The position numbers were made by a program, and so were the translations under genes. Of a stretch of DNA of 64,000 bases, positions 47,371 through 58,619 are shown one piece after another. The stretch's first letter is position 1. Every line of letters starts with the position of its first letter. The stretch comes from Halichoerus grypus (Eukaryota; Chordata; Mammalia; Carnivora; Phocidae). Under the pieces are notes generated by a model. It saw nothing but the letters and a program-made list of their open reading frames with translations, was not told the origin of the DNA and did not search any database. The DNA is taken from assembly GCF_964656455.1 (NCBI RefSeq), contig NC_135715.1:38202603-38266602 (forward strand), given 5' to 3'.

Positions 47371-47974
47371 ACCTCCTCCCTCCTACTACTGTATAGCAAG
47401 TTCTCCTAAGATAAAGCAGGAGCTTTGCTGGTGCCAAAAAAAATCAGTGTAATGACGCTTAGGGAATATATTATTCATTCATTTTATATTCATCATTGTG
47501 CATATGGTAAAGATTTTTTTTTGACAGGCCTTAGAAGTCAAAGTAATAAAATCATACATTTAAATTCCATAAGTGTATTTGTTGCCCTAGGAAATTTTGA
47601 TGTTTTTGACTCCATACATTGAAATGCAACTACAAATTTTAAGTATGATAATTTTCCATGAAGTCTTTGGAATGTAACCTCTTAAGATACAAAATTCCAA
47701 AGTCTGCCTATTATTTGAGAGAATATTAGAAATAGCAACCTTTAAACACCTATTTCTCAAATTATTATTTAATTGTCAAACTACATGGACTTTAATAAAT
47801 AAGCCAAATGCCCAAGAACGCATAACTATTCACCCGTGATGTAGTAGATACTATGCCACATGGTTTGGAAACCTCAAAATAAGTCAGTGAAATAGACATT
47901 TTTAAACTTTGTCAAACTGGACAAATCTGGACTTAGAGAGAAGGAGACTTTAATTTAAAAAAATTAAATATTGC
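47371..47974. other. Unassigned AT-rich sequence
   Basis: No element or exon is recognised. Confidence 0.4.
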
Positions 47975-48337
47975 AATAGGGAGACTGCTCTAATCTCAGA
48001 AATCGGTGGCTATCTCAAATTCAAACAGAACAAGGTTTTTTCTTATATAGCGCAAAACAGGGACCAGCACATATAGGCAGGATCTTTGGTGGGGAAACTG
48101 GAAATGACCAGTTGCGTCTGATAGGAAAAGGGTCTCCCTGCGATCAGCTGATTCCCAGGAGAAGCTGACAAGGTGGGCATGTTTCACTTTTGTTCTTGAT
48201 CAGGCTTGGGGCCAAGCAGAGTTCAGGGGTCTGTAGGTAAAAGAGAAACCTGACTAAAATTTGGTAAAGGCAAAGCAGAGGGTAAAGAATGGGCAATGGT
48301 GAACATGTGTTCACTTTCTTTTATTTATTTGAAGATT
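47975..48337. other. Unidentified, less AT-rich block, possibly LTR-derived
   Basis: The composition differs from the AT-rich flanks ('ggtctccctgcgatcagctg', 'gcttggggccaagcagagtt'). This resembles LTR sequence in reverse orientation, but no family words or ends are certain. Confidence 0.3.
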
Positions 48338-48716
48338 GTTAGGACTGAATTATATTCTCCCAACATTTATGTGTTGAGGCCCTAACTCTCAAGGTGACTG
48401 TTTTTTTGAGATAGAGCTAGAAGGAGGTAATTAAGGTTAAATGAAGTCATAGGGTGGGGCCCTAATGTGATAAGATTGCTGTCCTTGTGAAGGACCAGAA
48501 CTCTCTTTCATGTGTCACAGGGGAAAGGCTACCTGAGGACACAGCAAGAATGCAATCATCTGCAAACCAAAAAGAGAGCCCTCGCAAGGAACCAAATCAG
48601 AGGGCATCTTGATCAGGATTTCCAGACACCATAACTGTGAGAAAACAAATTTCTGTTGATTAAACAACTAAATCTGTAATATTTTGTTATGACAGCCCTA
48701 GCAAACTAAAACATAT
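48338..48716 (+). mobile_element. MLT1-type LTR
   Basis: 'acatttatgtgttgaggccc', 'ggaggtaattaaggttaaa', 'agggtggggccctaatgtga', 'gaggacacagcaagaatgc', 'gagagccctcgcaaggaac' and 'atttctgttgattaaac' give the full MLT1 order from end to end. Confidence 0.9.
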
Positions 48717-50214
48717 GGAAAATTGAAGCTCCAAGAATTTAGAGTTTATCCCATTTCACAACCTAGTATGTAGGGGAATCAAATATCATTCCCAGATCTG
48801 TTCGATACTAGTATCCATGACATACCACCTTGTCACATTGTCTTTGCAATTAGTGAATTGCTGAATTATTTAAACCTTATTTTTTGTTTCTTAATCCAGA
48901 TACCAAACTATTATGCCATAGCTGCCTTGATATGATATAACAGTGAAGTCCACTTCACCATAGTGTTCTCTTGAGAATATTCAGCTGGCAGTCCTTGAAA
49001 AGGACAACGTTGCCCTCTCTACACTCTTACTCCATTCAGTGGAGTTTCCATACCTTTTATATATCGGGGATTAAAGTCTTCATTTTCATTCAAAGGACAG
49101 TAATAAAATTTAAGCAAGGTTGCTTATGCAGAGCAAGTATCTGTTTTCACTTCAACTATGTTTATTTAGGGTGGTTTTAGGAAAATCATTGGGAAAAACT
49201 AAAAACATCCCTATTCATGCTGTGCCTTGGTGCCTCCATGGATTCTCTTAATTTCACTTTTCTTCACATTTTGGCTAGGGGAAAATTGTTTTTTTAAAAA
49301 ATTATATTAATTATGTCTATACTATTTTTACTTTCCATCTTTCATTTGTCTTATTGATCAATATGATCTTTCTTCCTTACAGATATAAGGTGTTGTTTCA
49401 TGCAACTTCAAATGAGTAATAGGAATATTAAGGAATTTATGTGTCTGTTTTGCTAAGGCATTATTTACATATATTTATTACTGTAGATTAAAAACAATTT
49501 TCTCTGAGAATGAGATTAAACATCACACAAGATCATAATGGGACATGCTTTATTTAGAAAAATCAGCATTTGCATAAAGCATGTGGTTCAGGATCATATG
49601 TATCTTGCCTTCTGTACACAATGAGCATTTTAATTTGTGGATTTTCTTAAATAAGAAAATGAGTCATCAGATAATAGAAGTTCATTTTGCATAATAGAAA
49701 CTGTATAACAAGACAGCACAACTCTTACCAGGTGAGAATAAGACAAAAAAAAATAGCATAAAATAGGAGCTTTCCATTTAGGACAACACTTTTTAATAGT
49801 TTTTAGATTCCTTTGCTAATCCAATAAAAGCTATTTACCTTTCCCTAAAAAGGGCATAGGTGCATAACCATAATAGCATGCATATAATTACAGTGGATTC
49901 GTAGACTCTAGAAACCCTAAATCTATAGGAAGTTTTATCATTATATTTTTTAATCCTTTCATTTAATATCAAATCTTCTACATGTTAGAAGGGATGTGGG
50001 AATTTAAACAAAAAGTAAATGTTAGATAATAGTTGTTAAACATTATCTTGTCAGGATGAGAGCAAAATACAACCTCATTTGAAGTTTAGTAAAATATTCC
50101 ACTCCAGAAATTAAAAAAACAAAATGGCATTTGGAAGAGTATTTTTCAATGTTTTCATCTGTAGAAAGTACTCTATAAAAAAATAGATAACATTAGAACC
50201 AGCGTGTATATATA
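48717..50214. other. Unassigned AT-rich sequence
   Basis: No element is recognised over 1.5 kb. A TA repeat lies at about 50207-50219 just before the LTR. Confidence 0.4.
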
Positions 50215-51300
50215 TATATGCACTGGGAACATCTTTTTTGTAATATTTGGTCATTGACCTTAGTTCCTGACACAGAGTCCATAAATCACTTGGGATTTCA
50301 AGGTCGATGTCAGTGTCTTTTGTTCTAATGAGATGACTCTTAGTGGGTTCCTGGATGGGGGCTGGTTACCAAAAAGACCAAGCCATGATTAGAAGCTTAG
50401 AATTAAAAGAAGAAGAAGAAGAAGGAGGAGGAGGAGGAGAAGGAGGAGGAGGAGGAGGAGGAGGAGGAGAAGGAGAAGGAGAAGGAAGAAGAAGAAGAAG
50501 AAGAAGAAAGAAGAAGAAGAAGAAGAAGAAGAAGAAGAAGAAGAAGAAGAAGAAGAAGAAGAAGAAGAAGAAGAAGAAGAAAAGAAGAAGAAGAAGAAGA
50601 AGAAGAAGAAGAAGAAGAAGAAGAAGAAGAAGAAGAAGAAGAAGGAAGCTTAGAATTTTCAGCTCCATCCCCATTCCCCAGAGAGGGGGGAGGGGCTAAA
50701 AATGAAGGTAATGATCAATCATGCCTGGCTGATGAAGCCTCCATTAAACTCCCAACAACACAATGGGGTTTGGATAGTTTCCAGGTTGTTGAACATAGGC
50801 AGGTGCTGGGAGAGTGGCAAGACCGTTGGAGGGCGTGGAGGCTCTGTACCTCTTCTGACATACTTTGTCCTATCCGTGCCTTCCCTTTGGATTTCATCTG
50901 TATCCTTTATCATATCCTTTGATAATAAACTGGTGAACAAATAAGTAATTTTTTTCTTTTTTCCTGAACTCTGTGAATCACTCAAGCAAATTAATTAAAC
51001 CCAAGGAGCAGCTGATGGGAACTTCTGATTTATAACCAATCACTCGGAAGTGTGAGTGGCAACCTGGACTTGTGATTGGCATCTGGAGCTTTTGGGGGGG
51101 GTGGTAGCAGTCTTGTGGGACTGAGCCCTTAACCTGTGGGATTTGACACTAACTACAGGCAGATAGTGTCAGAATTAAGTTGTAGGATACCCCACTGGTG
51201 TTACAGAATTGCTCCGTGTGGGAAAAACCCCCACACATCTCGTGGGAGAAGTGTTATAAGAATAGTAGGAATATGAGATTGAAGGCGAAACACAGAAGGA
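50215..51300 (+). mobile_element. ERV-type LTR, interrupted by a GAA tract
   Basis: LTR words include 'catgcctggctgatgaagcc', 'aggtgctgggagagtggc', 'gataataaactggtgaac', 'gcaaattaattaaaccc', 'acctggacttgtgattggc', 'cttgtgggactgagccc' and 'aaaacccccacacatctcgt'. A polyadenylation-like ATAATAAA precedes the R/U5-like part. The family is ERVL-like, but the exact name is uncertain. A diverged copy lies at 58620-59385. The poly-Glu/Lys/Arg-like frames are artefacts. Confidence 0.78.
50405..50644. repeat. 240-bp (GAA)n/(GGA)n polypurine tract bounded by 13-bp direct repeats
   Basis: GAA units, then GGA/GAAGGA units, then long GAA runs, the two longest about 24 and 20 units, broken near 50508 and 50580. 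gaagcttagaatt occurs immediately before (50392-50404) and after (50645-50657). The 118-codon plus and 102-codon minus frames come from this tract. Confidence 0.97.
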
Positions 51301-51847
51301 CTAGAGTTTTCCTACACTATATATAATACATTACCTAAACCACTTAAACTCTCATGATTAGAAGATAAGATTTGTTTGTTCAGGGTATCATTTAGAGGTG
51401 TGTGTGTGTGTGTATGTTGAGAAAGAGAGATATACATGTCATATATATGTCAATTAATGATGTAAGAAACTAAAAAAATTCTAGGTGAAATCAGGAATTG
51501 ACATTGGCTAATAAAATCAGAAAAGATCATTAAGAACTAACATAATCTGATAAGGGTATCAAACATTGCTTAACTATATGACTAGAGCATTGCTTTGCCA
51601 AATCAAATAATAAATTCTCTGTGCTTATTTTACTCAATTGATCAGCAGCTTGGAAACAGCCCAGTCCTTCTTTCTTCTTGACTTTCCTATTTGGCTTCCA
51701 TGGCACCACTCTCTTGGTTCTTCTAAGTCCCCAAATGCTCTTTTTCAGACCCCTTTGCTCCCAACCTCTAGACATTGACATGTCACCTCTTTAGGTCTTA
51801 TTATCTCTTCCTTTCCAAGCTGTACTCATTTTCTAAATACAGTCCTC
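51301..51847. other. Unassigned sequence with a short TG run
   Basis: A (TG)7 lies at 51400-51413. From about 51650 the sequence may be the upstream part of the L2 that follows. Confidence 0.35.
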
Positions 51848-52010
51848 ATATGGTCTGGCATCAACATCACTTAAGCACTGGTTAGAAATGCAGATTTCCC
51901 AAGTCCACCCAAAATTTACAGAATCAGAATCTGGAGTGGGGCCAATAATCTGTGTTTAACAATCTCTCCGGGTGGTTCTTACACTTGCTGAAATTTGAGA
52001 AGCTCTGCTT
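51848..52010 (+). mobile_element. MER5-like hAT-Charlie element
   Basis: 'ctggcatcaacatcacttaa', 'ggttagaaatgcagatttc', 'acagaatcagaatctggagt', 'gccaataatctgtgtttaac' and 'ctgaaatttgagaagctctg' follow the MER5 consensus almost from end to end. Confidence 0.85.
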
Positions 52011-52015
52011 TAGGT

Positions 52016-52398
52016 AGCAGCATCTATATTACCTATGACTCTAAACCATTTATAGGCTGGTGACTCCAATATTTAATACCTTCAGTCCCATCTTCACCCT
52101 CAATGTCTTCAGACTGAAATATTTAACTGCCTACTTAAAACTATAATTAAGATGATCTGCAGACTCGTCAAAATGAACATGCCCAAAATTAATTCCTGAA
52201 CTCCTCTCTCTCTCCCAAACAGTTACTTACTCTCATGGTCCTCCTTAGATTTATTTGTCTTCTTCTCTTACTCAAGCCAAATCTTTTGGATCCATTGTTG
52301 ACTTCTCTCTTTTTTTCATGCACCACAGCAAATCTATAGGCCAATTTTCCAAGAAATATTTTGAAAATTCATTTTGCCATTAAAATCACCACATACTC
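52016..52398 (+). mobile_element. Probable L2 internal part
   Basis: 'aagccaaatcttttggatcc', 'attgttgacttctctcttt' and 'cagcaaatctatagg' resemble the L2-associated 'ccttggagtcatccttgac ... cagcaaatcctgt' region. All frames are broken. Confidence 0.5.
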
Positions 52399-52719
52399 TA
52401 ATCTGTAAAGCACTAAATGTACTGGACAGTTAAGGAGATGATTTATTTAAGGCTGATGCAATAACTAGGATGGTCATTAGTGAGGAATATCTCAAAGAAA
52501 TGGGATTGTATAGATGTAGTTAACAAGGGAGTCCTTGTTGAGTGTTATGGGAGTCATAGGAAGACCAGGTGGTCCTTTGTGTTTGTCCATTTTCCAGGAC
52601 ACAAACAAATGAGAGGATTTCTTAACTGTTGCTTCTTTTCAGGAGCACAAGTCTTAAATAAAATTCAATATTTTCAAAACCATCGTCATCCCTCTAGCAG
52701 GATGATGCAATAGCACACA
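52399..52719. other. Unidentified insertion within the L2, possibly an LTR
   Basis: About 320 bp breaks the L2 order. Its right part contains 'caggagcacaagtcttaaat' then 'aaaattcaatattttc', an LTR-like polyadenylation context. No family name can be supported. The 77-codon frame at 52480-52713 lies within it. Confidence 0.35.
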
Positions 52720-53365
52720 CCCTGACTCAAATTTATCCTTACTCCCCATCTTGTCTATTACATACTTAGATGGATTGTTTGAAAACATAAGTAAATCATG
52801 TCATTCTTCTCTTTACAATTCTCAAATGGCCTTCAAAATCACATGAAGGAAAATCTAAAATTCTCACCATGGCTTAAGATATCACCTGTGGTTAGCCTGA
52901 CCTGACCTGACCTCCTAGTACTTTCCCTCCAGGCACCATGCTATACCTTACCAAGTTCTTCAGTTTTTCCTAAGCTCTCTAGATGCTTTACAGTGGAGGA
53001 TCTTTGCTCTTCTTTTCTAGAAAGCTCTTAATCCACATGGCTCATCCACTTATTTTTTTTAGGTTTCTGTTCACACATCATCTTATTAGACAGGTCTTTC
53101 CTAACCACCCTATAAAAGAACATCACTGTGTTCCCCACCCTCTGACCTATTTTCCTACTGTCTTTGCTGTTTCTTTAATTACTTACCCTCTCTGACATAC
53201 ATATAGTTTTGAAGGGGAGAGTCTATTTACTGCCCCTCCTTTCCAATTTGAACATAAGTTCCATGAAGGCAGGACTTCTATTTATTACTTATCTCTAGAA
53301 CCTTGAGTAGTCTTTAGCATATAGTAGAGGCTCAATAATTATTTGAGTTAAATGAATAGCCCTTG
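52720..53365 (+). mobile_element. L2 LINE 3' end
   Basis: 'aatcatgtcattcttctctt', 'aaatggccttcaaaatcac', 'catggctcatccacttatt', 'tttctgttcacacatcatc', 'ttccatgaaggcaggactt' and 'catatagtagaggctcaata' give L2 order to its 3' terminus. The 70-codon frame at 52983-53195 is a remnant, not a gene. Confidence 0.88.
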
Positions 53366-54296
53366 CCAGTTCACCAATAAATTATGTTAAGGCAGAAAAA
53401 AATATCTATGATAAATCAAATCTTAGGAAAGTACACATCAAAGTGGCAGGAAAAACTGATAAGCAATTCTATGCTCATAAATATCTATATAGAAATAGAT
53501 ATATAGTTAAAAAATACATAAAACTTTAAAATATAAAGTAAAATTTAATTTAGCTTTAATCTAAACCTTTATCTTTAGTTTTTCATATTCTGTGGTTCTT
53601 GATTCATATACACCAAAGGAAAAAAAAAACTAGCACTAAAGAGAAATAATGAGAAGCAAGAGGATAAAAAAATACACACTGGCAACTACAATGGAGAAAG
53701 TAAAATTATTTCAGTGTCAATAATGAAACAAGAAATCATTGCTGAGCACCTACTATAGGCCACTTTCTTCCTTCAAAGAGATTAAAGTGCATTGGGATTA
53801 GAGAATACAAAGAATAACCAGAAAACATGAAAAGTAACTATACTAGGTGCAATTTGAAATTCATTGTATATAAAGAAATATGAACAAGAGCCCACCTAAT
53901 TAAATGACTTTAAGTTTCCAGACTGAAATATATTGCATGTAAAAGTACTAAAATCATATATGTGGTATAGTGTCTTACACATAGCAGAGGATTTGTTTAT
54001 TAAATTTTGATAAATTTTAGGTAAATACAATAGTTTTTAATCATATCTGAGGAACCATAAAGAATATAAGATTTGTTGAGAGACTGGCAAAATTCTAAAC
54101 TGCATTATTAAATAGAAGGATTATGAACATTTAGAAATAGTTATTACTAGAAATGAGAAGATTTTCATTTGGAATGGCAGGCCCAGTAAACCACTATGGT
54201 GGTTGTTGTCGTTGTCGTTGTTGTTAGACTGATGGTATGGGGAGAACTGCTGTACATACACACAAACCCACACATTTGCATGTGCACACATTTGTT
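53366..54296. other. AT-rich sequence, weak MIR-like patch
   Basis: 'gctgagcacctactataggc' at about 53740 hints at a reversed MIR/L2 end. A GTT/GTC simple repeat lies at 54200-54226. No gene is seen. Confidence 0.4.
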
Positions 54297-54660
54297 CATT
54301 ATAATTAGCCCTTTTATATTAATGCTACCTCTTGGTTTTTATTACCTTTTTTGTAAAGATTTATTTATTTTAGAGAGAGAGAGAGAGCACAGGGGGGAGG
54401 GACAGAAGGAGAGGGAGAGAATCTTGAGAAGACCCCCCTCTGAGTGCAGAGCCTGACGTGGGGCTCCATCTCACGACCCTGACCACGTGACCTGAGCCAA
54501 AATCAAGAGACCAACACTCAACTGACTGAGACACCTAGGCACCCCAGCTTTTATTACTTTTTAGACCCTGAATAACCTAGAAAAGGGAGAAATGCTAATT
54601 CATGTTCACTATATCAAATCATTGAAACTTGAATCATGTCAATGATAAAAATTTTATATG
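54297..54660. repeat. Copy A of a duplicated ~160-bp segment, carrying a SINE
   Basis: Excluding the SINE at 54347-54545, it aligns with 55824-55980 (copy B). Shared words are 'taatgctacc', 'tttttattacctt', 'agaccctga', 'aacct', 'catgttc' and 'gaaacttgaatcatgtcaat'. The family is not identified. Confidence 0.8.
54347..54545 (-). mobile_element. Older carnivore SINE, reverse orientation
   Basis: From 'tttttgtaaagatttattta' to '...acacctaggcacccc'. It is flanked by ttttattac (54337-54345 and 54549-54557). Copy B of the host segment (55862-55877) shows the site without the insertion. Confidence 0.94.
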
Positions 54661-55823
54661 TATATATAAATTCCATCAACATAGTGAATGGACTCTATAC
54701 CTAAAGAGTATTGATTCAATATCAGCATAGCTTAGTCTTAGAAAATAAACCACTGAATTTTTTACTTATCCCTTTTATGTAATGTAATGCCCATTATAGC
54801 TTCAAACAAACAAGCACGTAGCTAAAATTAATATGCCTTATATACCTAGGCAAAATGCTAATGGCATAAAGCTAGCAAATACTTGCTAATATGATAAGGT
54901 AGATTCAAGTTTTACTTGCAAGTCACCACACTAGACATAGTCTGAACTAATGACATCAATTTTTATATAAAATATAAAGTATGGTTTAGAACTATGCTTT
55001 TGAATTATGGTTCTGGTCCAAAAATTCAACATGTTGTAGGATACTATTAGATGATGAATAGCTAAAGCCTAAGGTAGATATCTTAGTCTTTTTGACTTCT
55101 TACATACCCATGGAAACATAACACAATATTTTGTGCAAAACAGGTATTCCTTAAATATTAATTGTACTTAATTAAAAACAAATGATATTTTAACAGTTTT
55201 ATGATAAATTTATAACATCAGAAAACATTAATGTCTGCTGCTATCCAGAATGTATAGATACTTGGATGCCACATTTCATAATGATGATAAACTGAAGTGT
55301 ATAAAGAAAATGAGTGCCAACATACGAAGATTGTGAAAACCATGTATTTTGAAATATCCTAGAAGGAATTAGGAAACTTCATTTTGGAAATAGATTTTGT
55401 GGGTGGAGTAGTATAAGCATTCTCAAAATTTAATTAAAAAAAAGAAACTGTCACGTGGAAGAGAGATTAGATGTATTCTGTTGACTTCGAAAAGACAAGA
55501 TTAAGGCCATGTCTGATTTCTGACCATTAGAATGGCCCTAACCAGAATTGTCTGCTTGTTATAGAGGAAGTGTCACATCAGTAGAAAAATTTAAAAGCAC
55601 ATACAATTATTTTCTGTTATTGTAGAGAGGCTATTGCATTAGGTTGGAGATTGTGCTGGGTGACCTACAAAATTATTTTCAATTCTGTTATTTCATAATC
55701 ATATTATTCTAAACTGTTGAGAAAATGGAGTACTAATCCACTGAGGAAAGAGACTCTTGAAACTGTCTTGATCTTAGCGGCTTCTACTGTTTATGACTTT
55801 TAATCCTGGGATTTTCACTTGTG
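54661..55823. other. Unassigned AT-rich sequence
   Basis: No repeat family or exon is recognised between the two copies of the duplicated segment. Confidence 0.4.
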
Positions 55824-55980
55824 ACATAATTAACCCCTTTATTCTAATGCTACCACTTACTTTTTATTACCTTTAAGACCCTGAGGAACCTGGAAAAATA
55901 GGAAGGAACATCTCTACTCATGTTCTTGGCAACAGATCATAGAAACTTGAATCATGTCAATGATATAATAATAAAAATTC
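55824..55980. repeat. Copy B of the duplicated segment (no SINE)
   Basis: Aligns with the two halves of copy A around the SINE. It is direct in orientation, with its start about 1.5 kb downstream of that of copy A. Confidence 0.8.
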
Positions 55981-56519
55981 TACTAATAATATATGTGTAT
56001 CACATTTTAATTTTTAATATGTCTTCACTTTTCACAAAGACTTATTTATAGTAGTAGTAATACTGTATTGTAGAGTACCAACTTCACATATTAATTGTTC
56101 CTGGATTCATTTTTACCATTTTTTTTTTGCATAATGAACTATAATGTATACTCTCAGAGGGCCTAAAATCCTCCTGCACTTTCTTTGATGAGAATAGATG
56201 AGAAAAACTGCTAATTTGCTTTGAAGTTAATTTTTGTTTCACCCCTAGATTTTAAAGCAAACTGCTAAGATATTTTGAAGATTTTCCAGGTTATACTATG
56301 AATATTTTACAAAGTAACAATTGAAAGTTTAAAAGTAAACATTTTAAGAGGGAAAAGATCAGCAGTTTGATTTCTGTGAAACTGATTACAATCACAATTA
56401 TAGACGTTTAATATAATTATTGATCTTTGCAAACAATAATGGTTTAAAGATTACCTATATTCTACTCCAAGAAATACATCTATATGTTAAGTGAATTCCT
56501 AGAATAGTTACTACCTAGT
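55981..56519. other. Unassigned AT-rich sequence
   Basis: Nothing is recognised. Confidence 0.4.
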
Positions 56520-56640
56520 ACAGTAGTCATTCATTCATTTACTCGGTTTCTTTTGAGTGTCTGTTTTATGCCAGTAATTGCTTTGGCACTGGGGTAAAAA
56601 TATGAAAAATATATAAGGAATTATAGAACATGAAAAGATC
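56520..56640 (-). mobile_element. L2 tail remnant
   Basis: 'cattcattcatttactcgg', 'tgtctgttttatgccagtaa' and 'ttggcactggggtaaaaat' resemble the reversed L2 end. Confidence 0.6.
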
Positions 56641-56654
56641 CAGATGCAAAAGAA

Positions 56655-56869
56655 AGCAGCACCTGGGTGGCTCAGTCAGTTAAGTGTCTGACTCTTGATT
56701 TCAGCTCAGGTCATGATCTCAGGGTCATGGGATGGAGCCCTGTGGATGGCTTCCACGCTCACAGGGAGTTTGCTTGAGATCCTCTCTCTCCATATCCCTC
56801 TGGCCCTCCCCACCATGCTTTCAATCTCTTTCTCTCTAAAATAATTAATAAATAAATCTTTCAAAAAAA
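56655..56869 (+). mobile_element. Older carnivore SINE
   Basis: 'cacctgggtggctcagtcag', 'gactcttgatttcagctc', 'catgatctcagggtcatgg', 'gtttgcttgagatcctctc', then AATAAATAAATCTTTC and A8. No clear target duplication. Confidence 0.93.
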
Positions 56870-57269
56870 AGCATAGAACACTTGATGAAACCAAGAAAAT
56901 CAATTTGTTTGGAGTAGAGAATGAGGATTAGCGGCTGGTGTTAGAAATGAGACTGCTTTGGTGAGCAGGGGTAAGATCATGAGTGATATTGGCTATGAAG
57001 TTCAGAGATGAATTTTTTAATCAACAGTGTAATATGATCTGTGTAAGAAAGATCACTGTGTAAAATAAATTAAAATTGGAAACTTGCATCTGCTGTGAGA
57101 TAAAAAGTTTGATTTTCTCAACTCTATGAAAGAGTAAGTGCAGAGAACGGGGAGGGGGTGCATGGAAGAGAAGACATTGATGTGGGGTGGGGGGGTCAAT
57201 ATTAAAGACAAAGAAAAACTAAGGGGCCAGAGTAGAAATCCAGGATAAAGATGATGGTGTCCTGTGTAA
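56870..57269. other. Unassigned sequence
   Basis: A G-rich patch (about 57148-57195) is the only marked feature. Confidence 0.4.
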
Positions 57270-57970
57270 GGAGGGAAAATTTTTTCCCTTCTTCCTGTCT
57301 AGGTTCTTTGGCTAGTCTAATAGTTAAATTGACATAAGACAGATCAACAAAAGAAAACAAATTTAATTTCATATGTACAGGAGCCCCACAAAAAATACTA
57401 TGAGACTCCAAGCTGGTCAAGCAACTGAAGTTTCTATGTATAACATCTTGAGCTAAGGATAAAGGGAGTTGAGGCCTAGGGGTTCAAAGAAGAGGAAGTC
57501 AATTCATGGGAAGATGAAAAGACAAAATGTTTGGTAAATAAATGCTTGCCATGACATGCAGATAAATCCTTCTTAAAAAGTTATCTCTGGGGATGCCTGG
57601 GTGGCTCAGTCAGTTAAGCACCTGCCTTTGGCTCAGGTCATGATCCAGGGTCCTGGGATGGAGTCCCACATCGGGCTCCCTGCTCAGTGGAATGGTCTGC
57701 TTCTCCCTGTCCTTCTGCCCCTCACCCTGCTTGTGCTCTCTTTCTCTCTCTCTTACTTGCACTCTCTCTCTAATATTTTTTTTTTTTTTAAAGCTATCTC
57801 TGACAGTAATTCTCTTCTGGTAAAGGCCCCCTATCTAAACTCTTTTAGGCAGTTAAGGGGAAGGTAAAAAGCTGTTCCTGAGTCTGCCAGGTTTTAATTG
57901 CCTTCAACTCAGAACAATCCACATGCCAAAGTGACACATTTGGGGTAGCATGTTCTGCTCCCCCTCACTT
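57270..57970 (-). mobile_element. Probable ERV LTR, reverse orientation, interrupted by a SINE
   Basis: 'ggttctttggctagtctaat', 'ttaaattgacataagacag', 'acatcttgagctaaggataa', 'ggcccccctatct'-like and 'gttcctgagtctgccaggt' words recur in carnivoran genomes, to my recollection, as an LTR. The reversed poly-A-like signal is not certain. The SINE at 57590-57789 splits it. Confidence 0.5.
57590..57789 (+). mobile_element. Carnivore SINE with a T-rich 3' end
   Basis: The head and body are normal, but the usual AATAAAATCTTTAAA tail is replaced by 'ctctaatatt' and a run of T. A 13-bp target duplication, aaagttatctctg (57577-57589) and aaagctatctctg (57790-57802), shows that this end is the true junction. 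Confidence 0.93.
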
Positions 57971-57999
57971 GGATCAAAGAATTAAAAGAGGTAGTGGAG

Positions 58000-58206
58000 G
58001 GGCGCCTGGGTGGCTCAATCAGTTGAGTGTCTGCCTTAGGCCAGGGTCCTGAGATCAAGCCCCGCATTGGGCTCCCTGCTCAGTGGGAGGTCTGCTTCTC
58101 CCTCTCCCTCTACCTGCCACTCCCCCTGCTTGTGTCCTCTTGCTCTCTTTCTGTCAAATAAATAAATAAAATCTTTTAATTAATTAATTAACTAAAAATT
58201 TTAAAA
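58000..58206 (+). mobile_element. Carnivore SINE with a 14-nt internal deletion and TTAA-repeat tail
   Basis: A perfect 20-bp target duplication aattaaaagaggtagtggag lies at 57980-57999 and 58207-58226. Its last two bases, 57998-57999, can also be read as the start of the SINE's GGGG head. Between the A and B boxes about 14 bases ('ctcaggtcatgatc' region) are missing. The tail is (TTAA)n followed by mixed A/T instead of pure A. Confidence 0.95.
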
Positions 58207-58226
58207 AATTAAAAGAGGTAGTGGAG

Positions 58227-58619
58227 ATAATGGAATAATTTAGAATAGCACAATTCAATAGAAATGTGATGTGAGTTATTTAGGGAATTTTACATTTTCT
58301 TGTAGCTACATTAGGAAAGGAAAAAGAAACAAGTGAAATTAATTTTAATAATAATAACATATTTAACTTAAAATATAATCATTTCACAAGTAATCAATAT
58401 AAAACAATTCCTAAGGACGTATTTTACATACATTTTTGTTACTAAGTATTCCAACTTCATATCCCAATTCAGACACTAGATTTTTATCAGAAATACTTTA
58501 TCAATACTTAGATTTCATAAAACTGACAGTTGAAAAGGATGTTCACATAACCTACTTCCTCCAAATGCAATTAAATGTTTTCTAATATTGAAATACTGTG
58601 ATTTTTTTAAAAAGAAATA
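58227..58619. other. Unassigned AT-rich sequence
   Basis: No element or exon is recognised between the SINE and the LTR. Confidence 0.4.

Noticed and set aside
50343..50699. 118-codon frame rich in Glu, Gly, Arg and Lys (and a 102-codon Leu/Phe-rich frame on the other strand)
   Set aside because: It is the translation of the GAA/GGA simple repeat; no start context or non-repeat protein sequence.
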